Source of the DNA: Candidatus Zixiibacteriota bacterium
GTDB lineage: Bacteria > Zixibacteria > MSB-5A5 > WJJR01 > JAJRUJ01
Direction of reading: 5' to 3'
Assembly: GCA_024277855.1 (NCBI GenBank)
Contig: JAJRUJ010000070.1
Span: 1 to 34,959, forward strand
Length of the DNA stretch: 34,959 bases
Part shown: positions 25,909 through 33,708 of the stretch, in pieces
Position numbering within the stretch: position 1 is the stretch's first letter
Layout of the letters: each line of letters starts with the position of its first letter
The notes under the pieces: model-generated
The model's input: only the letters and a program-made list of their open reading frames with translations
Told to the model about the DNA's origin: nothing
The model's database searches: none
Position numbers and translations under genes: made by a program

Positions 25909-26802
25909 GTGCCCCGTCCTGAGGTTATCATCATCGGTGCCGGTCCGGCCGGGGTGGCTGCCGCAATCCAACTGCGACGTCAGGGGATTAAATTTGTCAT
26001 TTTTGAACGGGACGCCGTTGGCGGGCTGCTGCGCAACGCCAACCTGGTGGAAAACTACCCCGGATTTCCGACCGGTATTCGCGGATCGGAGTTAGTTACC
26101 CGCCTGGAAGAACATCTGCAAACACTACAGATTGAAATCACTCACGAAGGAGTGCAACAGGTTTCGTTTTACGAAGACGAATTTATCATAAGTACGGAAA
26201 GCAATCAGTATGCGGCCCGGTTTCTGGTCGTGGCAACCGGGACGATCGCTCACCGGTTCACCGATTTGCCGATCCCGCCGGAGGCGGCAACCCGCGTATT
26301 TCATGAGGCCTACCCGCTTGTCGATTTTCGCGGTAAACAGATTATAGTTGTTGGCGGCGGCGACGCGGCTTTTGACTATGCGTTAAATCTCGCCCGAGCC
26401 AACACGGTAACAATCATCCACCGAGGGGCACAAACACGCGGCCTTTCTCTTTTGAAGGAAAGGGCACAAAATCACCGGCAGATCGAGATTATTCCGGACG
26501 CGGAGCTAACCGGGATTTACCAAAAAGGCCGTCAGCTCCAGCTATCGATTCGTCTCGCCCAGGGAGCCCGGAGGAAAGAGTTGATTGCCGACTATCTGGT
26601 ATTTGCAATCGGCCGGACGCCAAACCTCGAAATAATAAAATCGCTGGGGGAAACCCGGCAAAACGAATTGACTCTGGCCGGTCGGCTGCATTTCGCCGGG
26701 GACGTGCACAATGGCCTGTTTCGACAAGCAACGATCAGTGTCGGGGATGGGATCAGAGCGGCGATGGCCGTCGCCGCGGCCATACGAGAAGGACACCAAT
26801 GA
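25909..26802 (+). CDS. thioredoxin-reductase-like FAD/NAD(P) oxidoreductase lacking the CxxC motif
   Basis: About 297 residues from the GTG at 25909. The FAD-binding GxGxxG is IIIGAGPAGVAAAIQL near the N-terminus, with NLVENYPGFP as in thioredoxin reductase; the second dinucleotide fold IIVVGGGDAAFDYALNLAR binds NAD(P)H, with the HRG segment after it. The C-terminal FAGDVHNGLFRQATISVGDG is the FAD-contact end. The redox-active CxxC, which lies just before the second GxGxxG in thioredoxin reductase, is replaced by FHEAYPLVDFRGK. The enzyme is therefore closer to ferredoxin/flavodoxin-NADP reductases or other electron-transfer branches. Its last four bases overlap the radical SAM start (ATGA), suggesting it may reduce the partner's cluster. 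Confidence 0.85.
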   Translation: MPRPEVIIIGAGPAGVAAAIQLRRQGIKFVIFERDAVGGLLRNANLVENYPGFPTGIRGSELVTRLEEHLQTLQIEITHEGVQQVSFYEDEFIISTESNQYAARFLVVATGTIAHRFTDLPIPPEAATRVFHEAYPLVDFRGKQIIVVGGGDAAFDYALNLARANTVTIIHRGAQTRGLSLLKERAQNHRQIEIIPDAELTGIYQKGRQLQLSIRLAQGARRKELIADYLVFAIGRTPNLEIIKSLGETRQNELTLAGRLHFAGDVHNGLFRQATISVGDGIRAAMAVAAAIREGHQ

Positions 26803-27734
26803 AAATCATCGCCCACACCGGCAATGACAACCTGGCGGCGGTCTATATCGCCGAGACCGAGGTCGGCCGTTGTATCGAATTTGTTGAGTCAGTCCAGCCA
26901 CCCCGTTCCCGCGATGAGAAATGGGTCAACATTGTCTCGACCCTCTACGGTTGTCCGGGGAAGTGCCGTTTTTGCGACGCGGGACATTTTTATTACGGGA
27001 AACTCAGCGCGGAGGATATTCTCGCCCAATTGGACTTTTTAGTCGATTTGCACTTTCCAGACAAAAAAGTTAATACGCGGCAATGGAAAATCCAGTTTGC
27101 CCGGATGGGCGACCCGGCTTACAACCCGGCAGTGATCGACGTCCTCCGGGCACTGCCGGAACGGTTCGACGCGCCGGGATTGTTCCCGTCGGTTTCGACA
27201 ATCGGTCCGCGTGGCGCGAGCCGGTTCTTTAATCAACTGACGGGGATCCGGGACAAACTCTACCGGGGACGCTTCCAATTGCAGTTTTCGATCCATACGA
27301 CCGATCGATCCACCCGCGATTGGCTGATTCCGGTGCCGAAGATGGGATTTGCCGAAATGGCCGAATATGGCCGGGCATTTCATCGGCCGGGCGAGCGCAA
27401 GGTCACGCTCAATTTCGCCCTGGCTGACAATTTGCCGGTTTCCGCGACAAAACTGCTTGAATATTTCGACCCGGAGGTGTTTCTGATTAAAATCACGCCG
27501 GTTAATCCCACCCACCGAGCCAAAGAAAACGACATTCTCACCAATATCCGGCCCGAGGACACCGACCATCCAACTATCAGAAAATTAGCGGACGCCGGGT
27601 ATCAGGTAGTGTTCTCCTTTGGTGAACGTGAGGAGAACAACATTGGCAGCAACTGCGGACAATTTTTGCGTGAACTGCAGGAATCCCGAAAATCGCTTGG
27701 CAATGCCTATAATTACCCGTTGCGGACAATTTAA
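26799..27734 (+). CDS. RlmN/Cfr-like radical SAM protein lacking one of the two reaction cysteines
   Basis: 311 residues with GAAGGA before the ATG. The [4Fe-4S]-binding motif is Cys52-x3-Cys56-x2-Cys59 (CPGKCRFC). Downstream it follows RlmN block by block: FARMGDPAYNPAV (RlmN GMGEPLLN), FQLQFSIHTTDRSTRDWLIP (RlmN SLHAP..RDxIVP), KITPVNPT (RlmN LIPWNP) and NNIGSNCGQF (RlmN ACGQL). Cys286 in the last block corresponds to the methyl-carrier Cys355 of E. coli RlmN. The second cysteine, Cys118, seven residues before the first cluster cysteine, corresponds to Ile45 (VNIVSTLYGC). The N-terminal RNA-recognition domain of RlmN is missing. Alternative cysteines: only Cys25 in VGRCIEF. It may methylate RNA or another substrate by changed chemistry. 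The family name is unknown to me. Confidence 0.85.
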   Translation: MKIIAHTGNDNLAAVYIAETEVGRCIEFVESVQPPRSRDEKWVNIVSTLYGCPGKCRFCDAGHFYYGKLSAEDILAQLDFLVDLHFPDKKVNTRQWKIQFARMGDPAYNPAVIDVLRALPERFDAPGLFPSVSTIGPRGASRFFNQLTGIRDKLYRGRFQLQFSIHTTDRSTRDWLIPVPKMGFAEMAEYGRAFHRPGERKVTLNFALADNLPVSATKLLEYFDPEVFLIKITPVNPTHRAKENDILTNIRPEDTDHPTIRKLADAGYQVVFSFGEREENNIGSNCGQFLRELQESRKSLGNAYNYPLRTI

Positions 27735-27754
27735 CCCCTCGCCCGCTTCGCCCC

Positions 27755-27783
27755 TTGACTCATCTGCACGCATGATGTAAGAT
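27755..27783 (+). promoter_or_regulatory. sigma-70-type promoter of the membrane protein/methyltransferase pair
   Basis: TTGACT (27755-27760) and TAAGAT (27778-27783) with exactly 17 bases between. The -35 box misses consensus at one position and the -10 box at two. Predicted transcript start near 27790, about 40 bases before the first start codon. Confidence 0.7.
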
Positions 27784-27830
27784 TATGGGCGTCATGTTGG
27801 AAATGGAACCCGATCACTGAAATTGTGCCC

Positions 27831-28073
27831 ATGCCAAAAGTCATCAGATATTCAATTGTGCGGGTCGTAGTCCTGGCGACCATTTTGGTCGGTATTCTGG
27901 CCATCCCGGCGTACGCCTATATTGACCCGGGTACCGGCAGCTATATCCTGCAAATGGCGCTGGCCTTTCTTTTGGGCGCACTCTTCGCCCTCAAGATGTT
28001 CTGGCAAAACGTGAAAGCGTTTTTTGTCAGGGTATTCTCACGCCGTAGTGATTCGAACGACGATGTCCAGTGA
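27831..28073 (+). CDS. small membrane protein with AYIDPGTGSY motif
   Basis: 80 residues. N-terminal signal or first helix (VVVLATILVGILAIPAYA), then the conserved YIDPGTGSYILQMALAFLLG, then a second helix followed by KMFWQNVKAFFVRVF and a polar tail. I know this YIDPGTGS pattern from small proteins beside glycan or polysaccharide-related genes and methyltransferases; the function is not known to me. I chose the ATG at 27831 over a GTG at 27825. Overlaps the next gene by 11 bases. Confidence 0.78.
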   Translation: MPKVIRYSIVRVVVLATILVGILAIPAYAYIDPGTGSYILQMALAFLLGALFALKMFWQNVKAFFVRVFSRRSDSNDDVQ

Positions 28074-29439
28074 TTGTCTGGTTCCCGGCTCGTTTCGGGA
28101 CCCTTGCGGGTTTCTTTTTTGGCGCGAGGGGACGTTATACCGCCAGGTCAATACCAGTTTCCGAGACAATTACGATGTGCTGATGCATTCCGGTCTGTAT
28201 GAGCGGTTGGTTGCTGCAGAGTTGCTCATCCCCCACCAGGAAGTCGAGATCCCGCCGGCGGAGGCCGCTGTCGCCTATAAAATCATCCGACCGGAAGTAG
28301 TCCCGTATATCTCCTATCCATACGAATGGTGTTTCGGCCAGTTTAAAGACGCCGCGCTGGCTACGCTCGAAATCCAGAAGATCGCTCTGGAATTGGGAAT
28401 GTCGTTGCGTGATGCATCGGCCTATAACATCCAGTTCATTGCCGGAAAACCGTGTCTGATCGACACTTTATCCTTGGAGAAATATATGGAAGGACTGCCG
28501 TGGGTGGGGTATCGGCAGTTTTGCCAGCATTTTCTCGCGCCGCTGGCCCTGATGAGCCAGGTCGATGTCCGGCTGCAATTGCTGATGCGTGAGTATATCG
28601 ACGGTATTCCGCTTGATCTGGCGGCATCACTATTGCCGCTAAAATCCAGGTTTTCATTCTCATTGCTCTCACACATTCATCTGCACGCCAAATCGCAGAA
28701 ACGCTATGCCAACCGGGAAGTAAAACCGACCCAACGAAAAGTCGGGCGGACGGCGATGTTAGGACTAATCGACAATCTCGCCGGTGCGATCCGCCGCCTG
28801 GACTGGACACCGTCCGGAACCGAATGGGGCAATTATTACAACGACACGAATTATTCGAATGCCGCCCGTGAACACAAAGCACAACTTGTCCAAGATTTTG
28901 TCCGCGAAGCCGCGCCCGCGACTGTCTGGGACCTGGGCGGTAATGTCGGCGTATTCAGTCGCATCGCCGCCGGTACGGGAGCCAACGTTGTGTGTTTCGA
29001 TATTGACCCGGCGGCGGTGGAAAAAAATTATCGCGAGGTCAAAAATGAGAAGCAGGCGAATCTCCTGCCACTTCTGGGCGATCTGACCAACCCTTCCCCG
29101 GGGATCGGCTGGCAACACAACGAGCGGATGTCGTTTGTCGAGCGCGGTCCCGCCGACCTGGTGCTGGCCCTGGCGTTAGTCCATCACCTGGCAATTTCCA
29201 ACAATGTCCCGCTGCCGAAAATCGCCGAGTTTTTTGCCCAAATTGCCGATTGGTTGATTATTGAATTCGTCCCCAAATGCGATTCGCAGGTACAGCGGTT
29301 GTTGCGTACCCGCGAGGATATTTTCGATCACTACACGAAAGAAGATTTTGCAGACGCGTTCTCGTCCGAATTCTCCCTCATTCATACCATGCCGATTGCG
29401 AAATCCCAGCGGACGATGTACCTGATGCGAAAACGTTAG
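28063..29439 (+). CDS. kinase-like N-domain fused to SAM-dependent methyltransferase
   Basis: 458 residues from the ATG at 28063, which overlaps the preceding small gene. The N-terminal part starts PGSFRDPCGFLFWREGTLYR and later LGMSLRDASAYNIQFIAGKP followed by CLIDTLSLEKY, which reads like the catalytic loop (D..N) and the metal-binding Asp of aminoglycoside/choline-kinase-like folds. The C-terminal part is a class I methyltransferase: TVWDLGGNVGVFSRIAAG is motif I, VVCFDIDPAAVEKNY motif II, LVLALALVHHLAIS motif IV region. Both domains are in one frame. Substrate unknown; small-molecule, glycan or peptide modification is possible. The kinase-like assignment is pattern-based inference. Confidence 0.8.
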   Translation: MSSDCLVPGSFRDPCGFLFWREGTLYRQVNTSFRDNYDVLMHSGLYERLVAAELLIPHQEVEIPPAEAAVAYKIIRPEVVPYISYPYEWCFGQFKDAALATLEIQKIALELGMSLRDASAYNIQFIAGKPCLIDTLSLEKYMEGLPWVGYRQFCQHFLAPLALMSQVDVRLQLLMREYIDGIPLDLAASLLPLKSRFSFSLLSHIHLHAKSQKRYANREVKPTQRKVGRTAMLGLIDNLAGAIRRLDWTPSGTEWGNYYNDTNYSNAAREHKAQLVQDFVREAAPATVWDLGGNVGVFSRIAAGTGANVVCFDIDPAAVEKNYREVKNEKQANLLPLLGDLTNPSPGIGWQHNERMSFVERGPADLVLALALVHHLAISNNVPLPKIAEFFAQIADWLIIEFVPKCDSQVQRLLRTREDIFDHYTKEDFADAFSSEFSLIHTMPIAKSQRTMYLMRKR

Positions 29440-29473
29440 TCCGTCGCAGGTCGGTTGCGACAAAAACAAAACA

Positions 29474-29497
29474 CCGGGAAGCGAAAACGCTCCCCGG
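29474..29497. terminator. bidirectional rho-independent terminator between convergent genes
   Basis: CCGGGAAGCG and CGCTCCCCGG pair with one A-C mismatch around an AAAA loop. ATTTTTT follows on the plus strand, ending the methyltransferase transcript; on the minus strand GTGTTTTGTTTTTG follows, ending the secreted-protein transcript. Confidence 0.85.
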
Positions 29498-29542
29498 CGT
29501 ATTTTTTACAAACAGTCAGCCGGACCATTTGCCCCGGCAACT

Positions 29543-31795
29543 TTATTTCATCAGAACCATCTTCTTCGTATCGTAGAGATTACCCGACCGCAAGCGATAG
29601 AAATACATCCCGCTGGCTACGCCGTCACCTTGAGCATTTGTGCCGTCCCACCACACCGAGTGTCGACCGGCCTCAGTGTAGGCATCAAGCAGCACATTCA
29701 CCCGCTGACCGGTCACGTTGTAAACCTCCAGCGTAGTGTGGGCCGGTTCGGACAGGTTGAATTCAATGGTGGTCGAGGCATTGAACGGGTTGGGGTGGTT
29801 GGGCAACAGTTCGAACCGATCCGGCACAGCGGTGACGCGGGCAATACCGCCATTAGAAAGGTTTTGGCAGGATACGACCGATATCGGCAACGCCTCGAGA
29901 TGCAGTCCCCCTGCCGATCCGGTCGATGTCGGCGTGACCTGGCTGGCGCAGGTTTCGGTAAAGGCGATGTCTTCGACCCAGATGTCACCCCAAACCTCAT
30001 TATATTCTGCATTGGTAAACTCGAGACAACCGTACCATTTCCAGTCCGCCGAAGCCGTGATGTCATAAATGGTAATCAGCGCCTCGGTCGAGTCGGCATT
30101 GACCTCGACGGCGACGCCCGGCTGCAAGTCAGTTCCACGAACACAATAATCGTCGTTCGACCAGGGAACGGCGAAGGTCAATATATCGAGATCGACGTTG
30201 GACTTGACGTTAAACGAGGTACTCTCACGGTATTCGCAGTTCTCGCCCCACTTATCGCACGTCCCATTGACCCCGGGCAGGTTGATCCAGATCAGCCCAT
30301 CCTCGGTTATGATTGATCCGGGGTCGAAAACTGTCTGGACATCGGCAAACTGGTAATCGGTATAGAGGCGGACTTCATCGTAGGTTCGCACCCAGGTATC
30401 GTAGTCACCGTCACAGCCGCTATTGATTGCCTCGAGCAGATAATCGGTGGTCACTCCGGGAGAGACGTTATCCAGGTGAAAAACCAGATCGCCGATTTTG
30501 CGCAGGTCCTCCGACGGGGGGATCGAGATCGTGCCGTAGGTTTCAAGTTCACCGTACCGATACCCGCCGATTGTGCATTCCTGATCGTCTCCGGTCATCG
30601 GCCAATACAGATCGTCCACGGAGATCAAATCGTCGAAGTACAAATCGGCGCCGAGATCATCGATATATTTCATCGCGATCCGGAAATTGGTTACCGTGAA
30701 ATTGTTCTGTAAATACAGAGGCACGGTGAATTCGCAGAGGTTTTCATTGCTCCAGACGGCCTCACCAATATCGAATGTCGCCAGGTACGGCGGCACAGTC
30801 ACCGAGCCGGTGCCATAGGTCACGTTGGCAAATTCTTCGAGCTTCTGCTCACAATCAAGCGCCCAGACGTCGTGGGTAGAATCCGGCGCTTCGAACCAGA
30901 CCGCACCCGTGATGTCGTCAACCGGGGAAATAATTTTGAAAGTGATATAGTAAAGCTCAGCTCCGACTTCATCGGAGAGACCGAAGCCATTGTCGTTTAC
31001 GCCATAGACCGTCAGACAACTTGCTTCACACCCGCCATACATGATGGCTCCATCGGCTCGTGGCGCCTGATCAAAGAACGGATTGGCAAGGGCCAAAACA
31101 GCTGGATCATACGCCAATCGATGAATAAACGCTTTAAGCTCATAATCGTTGTTGCAAGTGACCGTGACCGTGACGCTATCACCGATCAATCCAACTTCAG
31201 CGGATATATCAAAGGCGATGTTGACCGGTTCAATGTAGACACTGCCGTCGGTCAGCGACAGCGGATCGCGGTTGCAGTCGTCGTGGCCCAGATAGATCTC
31301 GGGGGCATCCGGATCGTCCGCCGGCCAGACCACATCGGCGGTGAAATCCTGCAGCTCCTTACAATGCGTGTTTACCCAAATATAGAGGAATACATCGTTA
31401 ATATCCGGAGTATAGCACGTGCCCCCGTTGGAATGTTCGACGGTAAGGGTCCTGGTCGAGTCCTCCCAGCGGGGCATGTCGCTGTCGAGACCGAGCGGAC
31501 AGGCGGCCAACACGACACTATCATAGTCGACTTCCGGGGGAATAATAAAGCTAAGTTTATAATTATAGATACAGTCGTCGCTGCCGATATAGACGGGGAT
31601 GGCGACCGCTTCCCCCAGTTTGGCCTGGACTTGGCCGATAATACCATCGTCATTGGGAGTTGCACAATTCCCCAGTGGGTTGAGTTCCGGGGGAGCGCCT
31701 TTGCCGATCGCAGCCGCACTGGACGCCATACCCACCAGAAGACAGACTGCCATGCAGACGATGATTCCAAGACGAACGCATTTATCAATTCCCAT
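29543..31795 (-). CDS. secreted multi-domain protein with cohesin-like repeats and C-terminal FlgD-like/T9SS-type sorting domain
   Basis: 750 residues; AAGGAGG four bases before the ATG at 31795. A signal peptide (LGIIVCMAVCLLVGMASSAA) is followed by four beta-rich segments of ~130-150 residues. Each has a calcium/cohesin-like pattern, e.g. SVTVTVTCNNDYELKAFIHR then LAYDPAVLALANP, and CEFTVPLYLQNNFTVTNFRI. Many cysteines suggest disulfides outside the cell. The last ~90 residues carry FELLPNHPNPFNASTTIEFN, then VYNVTGQRVNVLL and VASGMYFYRLRSG, ending KKMVLMK: the FlgD Ig-like/T9SS type A sorting pattern. Such domains guide export or surface attachment in FCB-group bacteria. Its own terminator is shared with the methyltransferase gene. 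Ligand unknown. Confidence 0.85.
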   Translation of the reverse strand: MGIDKCVRLGIIVCMAVCLLVGMASSAAAIGKGAPPELNPLGNCATPNDDGIIGQVQAKLGEAVAIPVYIGSDDCIYNYKLSFIIPPEVDYDSVVLAACPLGLDSDMPRWEDSTRTLTVEHSNGGTCYTPDINDVFLYIWVNTHCKELQDFTADVVWPADDPDAPEIYLGHDDCNRDPLSLTDGSVYIEPVNIAFDISAEVGLIGDSVTVTVTCNNDYELKAFIHRLAYDPAVLALANPFFDQAPRADGAIMYGGCEASCLTVYGVNDNGFGLSDEVGAELYYITFKIISPVDDITGAVWFEAPDSTHDVWALDCEQKLEEFANVTYGTGSVTVPPYLATFDIGEAVWSNENLCEFTVPLYLQNNFTVTNFRIAMKYIDDLGADLYFDDLISVDDLYWPMTGDDQECTIGGYRYGELETYGTISIPPSEDLRKIGDLVFHLDNVSPGVTTDYLLEAINSGCDGDYDTWVRTYDEVRLYTDYQFADVQTVFDPGSIITEDGLIWINLPGVNGTCDKWGENCEYRESTSFNVKSNVDLDILTFAVPWSNDDYCVRGTDLQPGVAVEVNADSTEALITIYDITASADWKWYGCLEFTNAEYNEVWGDIWVEDIAFTETCASQVTPTSTGSAGGLHLEALPISVVSCQNLSNGGIARVTAVPDRFELLPNHPNPFNASTTIEFNLSEPAHTTLEVYNVTGQRVNVLLDAYTEAGRHSVWWDGTNAQGDGVASGMYFYRLRSGNLYDTKKMVLMK

Positions 31796-32317
31796 AGTTC
31801 CTCCTTGAGATTACAACCATCATAGTTTCCAGTTTTTGTGTCGAGGTTCCCGGCTCCGGAGGCGGAGAACGGCCAGTACAATATAGTATTATATAAGAAA
31901 CAAATTTCTCACGCCACCAAATGGCCATTGAGATCACCTTTAGGATATCGATACAATTCCGGCGTTAACCGAACAAGTTATCGCTGGTTCAAACGAGTCA
32001 CACGTGAAATAAATCTATATGTGCCCTTTGACAATTTGAGCATTTCAAAATAATTGTCAATACAAGACGGGATGAAAAATGTGCCGGTTATTCGATTGAT
32101 CCAATACCCGCAAGAATACCGACTGGCGACACCATCAACCATTACTTCAAAGGATATTCATATTGCCATTAATGACAACTCAGTATGACGCGGGGGTGAA
32201 TCAAGATTGATTCGGGTTGGTCGAATTTCTGGTGTAGAATTTATTTTATGAACTGCAGGAATTTTAAGTCACCAACGGGAGATAAGAACCACGTGGGTTA
32301 CACTCGCCGATTGGAAT
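31796..32317. other. AT-rich intergenic region before gatD's end
   Basis: About 520 bases, visibly more AT-rich than its surroundings. It must contain the promoter of the secreted-protein gene on the minus strand; TATAAT is present at 31893-31888, but no good -35 box lies 16-18 bases away. A 38-codon plus-strand frame (32072-32188, MKNVPVIRLIQYPQEYRLAT onward) has GACGGG directly at its start; too weak to call. No terminator with a U tract was found for gatD. Confidence 0.4.
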
Positions 32318-33706
32318 TTACTTTTTGTAATGAGAGATAAAATCCTCGACTTCGGGGATGCCGCCCTGGTAGATCAGGTAACCGTTGTGCGGTTCGCGTT
32401 CGGTAATTTCACCGGCGATGGGCGTCAACATGATTTCACGCACGCGCTCAGGGTCGGTTGTCTGGCCAAGGACCCAGCCGAGTTTGACATAGGCAACCTC
32501 CGGGAGCATATTCGCCGCCGGGACGACACCTATTTCCATAATATCCCGTCCGGTGTCATAGACATACATCTGTACATACCCCCAGAGGGTCTGCACCGTC
32601 ATATAGATTACCACACCTTTGGCCACCGCCCGCTTGAGCGCAGGGTACAGCGGTTTGTTGACATGCCCCAGGCCGGTACCGGCGATGACGATCCCTTTAT
32701 AACCGTTATCGGTAAGGGAATCGATGATATCGGGCCGCATATTCGGGTAGTAATAGACGATGGAAACCATCTCGTCGAACGCGGTATTTATTTTTACCTC
32801 CCGGTCATCGCGTCGATGCCGATAGTCCTCGCGGAGGTAATTGAATTCTTCACGCGAGACCGTAGCCAACGGAATGTCGCCGATAGTGCGAAAGGTGGAG
32901 CGGTACGACGAATGCATCTTCCGCACCCGGGTACCCCGGTGCAGAAGACCGTATTGATCGGAAGTCGGGCCAAACATACAAACCATCACCTCGGCAATCT
33001 TCCCCTCGGCAGCGGTGCGGGTGGCGTTGATCAAATTGATTGCGGCATCGGAAGACGGCCGGTCGGACGAGCGTTGAGAGCCAACCATGACGATCGGCAC
33101 CGGCGTTCCCTGGACCATAAACGACAACGCGGCCGCGGTGTGATGCATCGTGTCGGTACCGTGGCCAACGACAATTCCGTCAATACCGTTAGCGATTTCC
33201 CGGCCGATGGCCTCAGCAGTGCCCGCCCATTGCTCCGGTCCCATGTTTTCGGAAAACACACCGTACAGCTTTTCGGTATCCAGGTTGCAGATATCGGCAA
33301 GTTCAGGTACTGAGCCGTACAGTTCGCCCGGTGAGAATGCGGGAATCACTGCACCGGTCCGATAATCAAGCCGGCTGGCGATGGTTCCTCCGGTGCCCAG
33401 GAGTTTGACATTCGGCTTGCGCGGGTCGGTCGGGAACTCTTTTTCGGGGATTTTATAGTGCGCTTCCTTGCGCCCATGCTCGACAATATCGGTAATAGTG
33501 CCGACGACAACGCCGACGTTATACCCGTTGTGCAGTTTCAGAACAATATGATCTTTATCGGCGGTCTCGGCACGGGGCAGGACGATGCCGGTAAACTCGC
33601 CACGGGAGGATTGCACGACAACCTCGCTCCAGACCTGAACATCAAAATTTTTCAATGTGTCCAGAGCCGCGCCGCGATACCCCTTGTATTTACTATCAGT
33701 CGACAT
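32318..33706 (-). CDS. gatD: Glu-tRNA(Gln) amidotransferase subunit D (archaeal-type)
   Basis: Asparaginase-like subunit that releases ammonia for amidation of Glu-tRNA(Gln) by GatE. 462 residues. An N-terminal ~90-residue beta domain (VWSEVVVQSSRGEFTGIVLP) precedes the L-asparaginase type I domain. Catalytic residues are visible: Thr108 in LLGTGGTIASRLDYRTGAV and Thr184-Asp185 in VGHGTDTMHHT; the lysine in GTRVRKMHSSYRSTF is in the expected place. YRTGAV and the extra N-terminal domain separate GatD from ordinary asparaginases. The start is two bases after the gatE stop, so they form one operon. GatD and GatE are described as archaeal; here they sit in a bacterial context. Confidence 0.95.
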   Translation of the reverse strand: MSTDSKYKGYRGAALDTLKNFDVQVWSEVVVQSSRGEFTGIVLPRAETADKDHIVLKLHNGYNVGVVVGTITDIVEHGRKEAHYKIPEKEFPTDPRKPNVKLLGTGGTIASRLDYRTGAVIPAFSPGELYGSVPELADICNLDTEKLYGVFSENMGPEQWAGTAEAIGREIANGIDGIVVGHGTDTMHHTAAALSFMVQGTPVPIVMVGSQRSSDRPSSDAAINLINATRTAAEGKIAEVMVCMFGPTSDQYGLLHRGTRVRKMHSSYRSTFRTIGDIPLATVSREEFNYLREDYRHRRDDREVKINTAFDEMVSIVYYYPNMRPDIIDSLTDNGYKGIVIAGTGLGHVNKPLYPALKRAVAKGVVIYMTVQTLWGYVQMYVYDTGRDIMEIGVVPAANMLPEVAYVKLGWVLGQTTDPERVREIMLTPIAGEITEREPHNGYLIYQGGIPEVEDFISHYKK

Positions 33707-33708
33707 GT

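Noticed and set aside
25909-26802. Annotating the flavoprotein as thioredoxin reductase (trxB)
   Set aside because: The redox-active CxxC is missing from its place, so the name would mislead.
30872-31825. 317-codon plus-strand frame
   Set aside because: Lies antisense inside the secreted protein gene, which has a signal peptide and sorting domain; the plus frame has no family features.
32072-32188. 38-codon plus-strand frame with GACGGG before the ATG
   Set aside because: Too short, in an AT-rich spacer, spacing of the purine stretch is too tight for a ribosome binding site, and no recognisable product.
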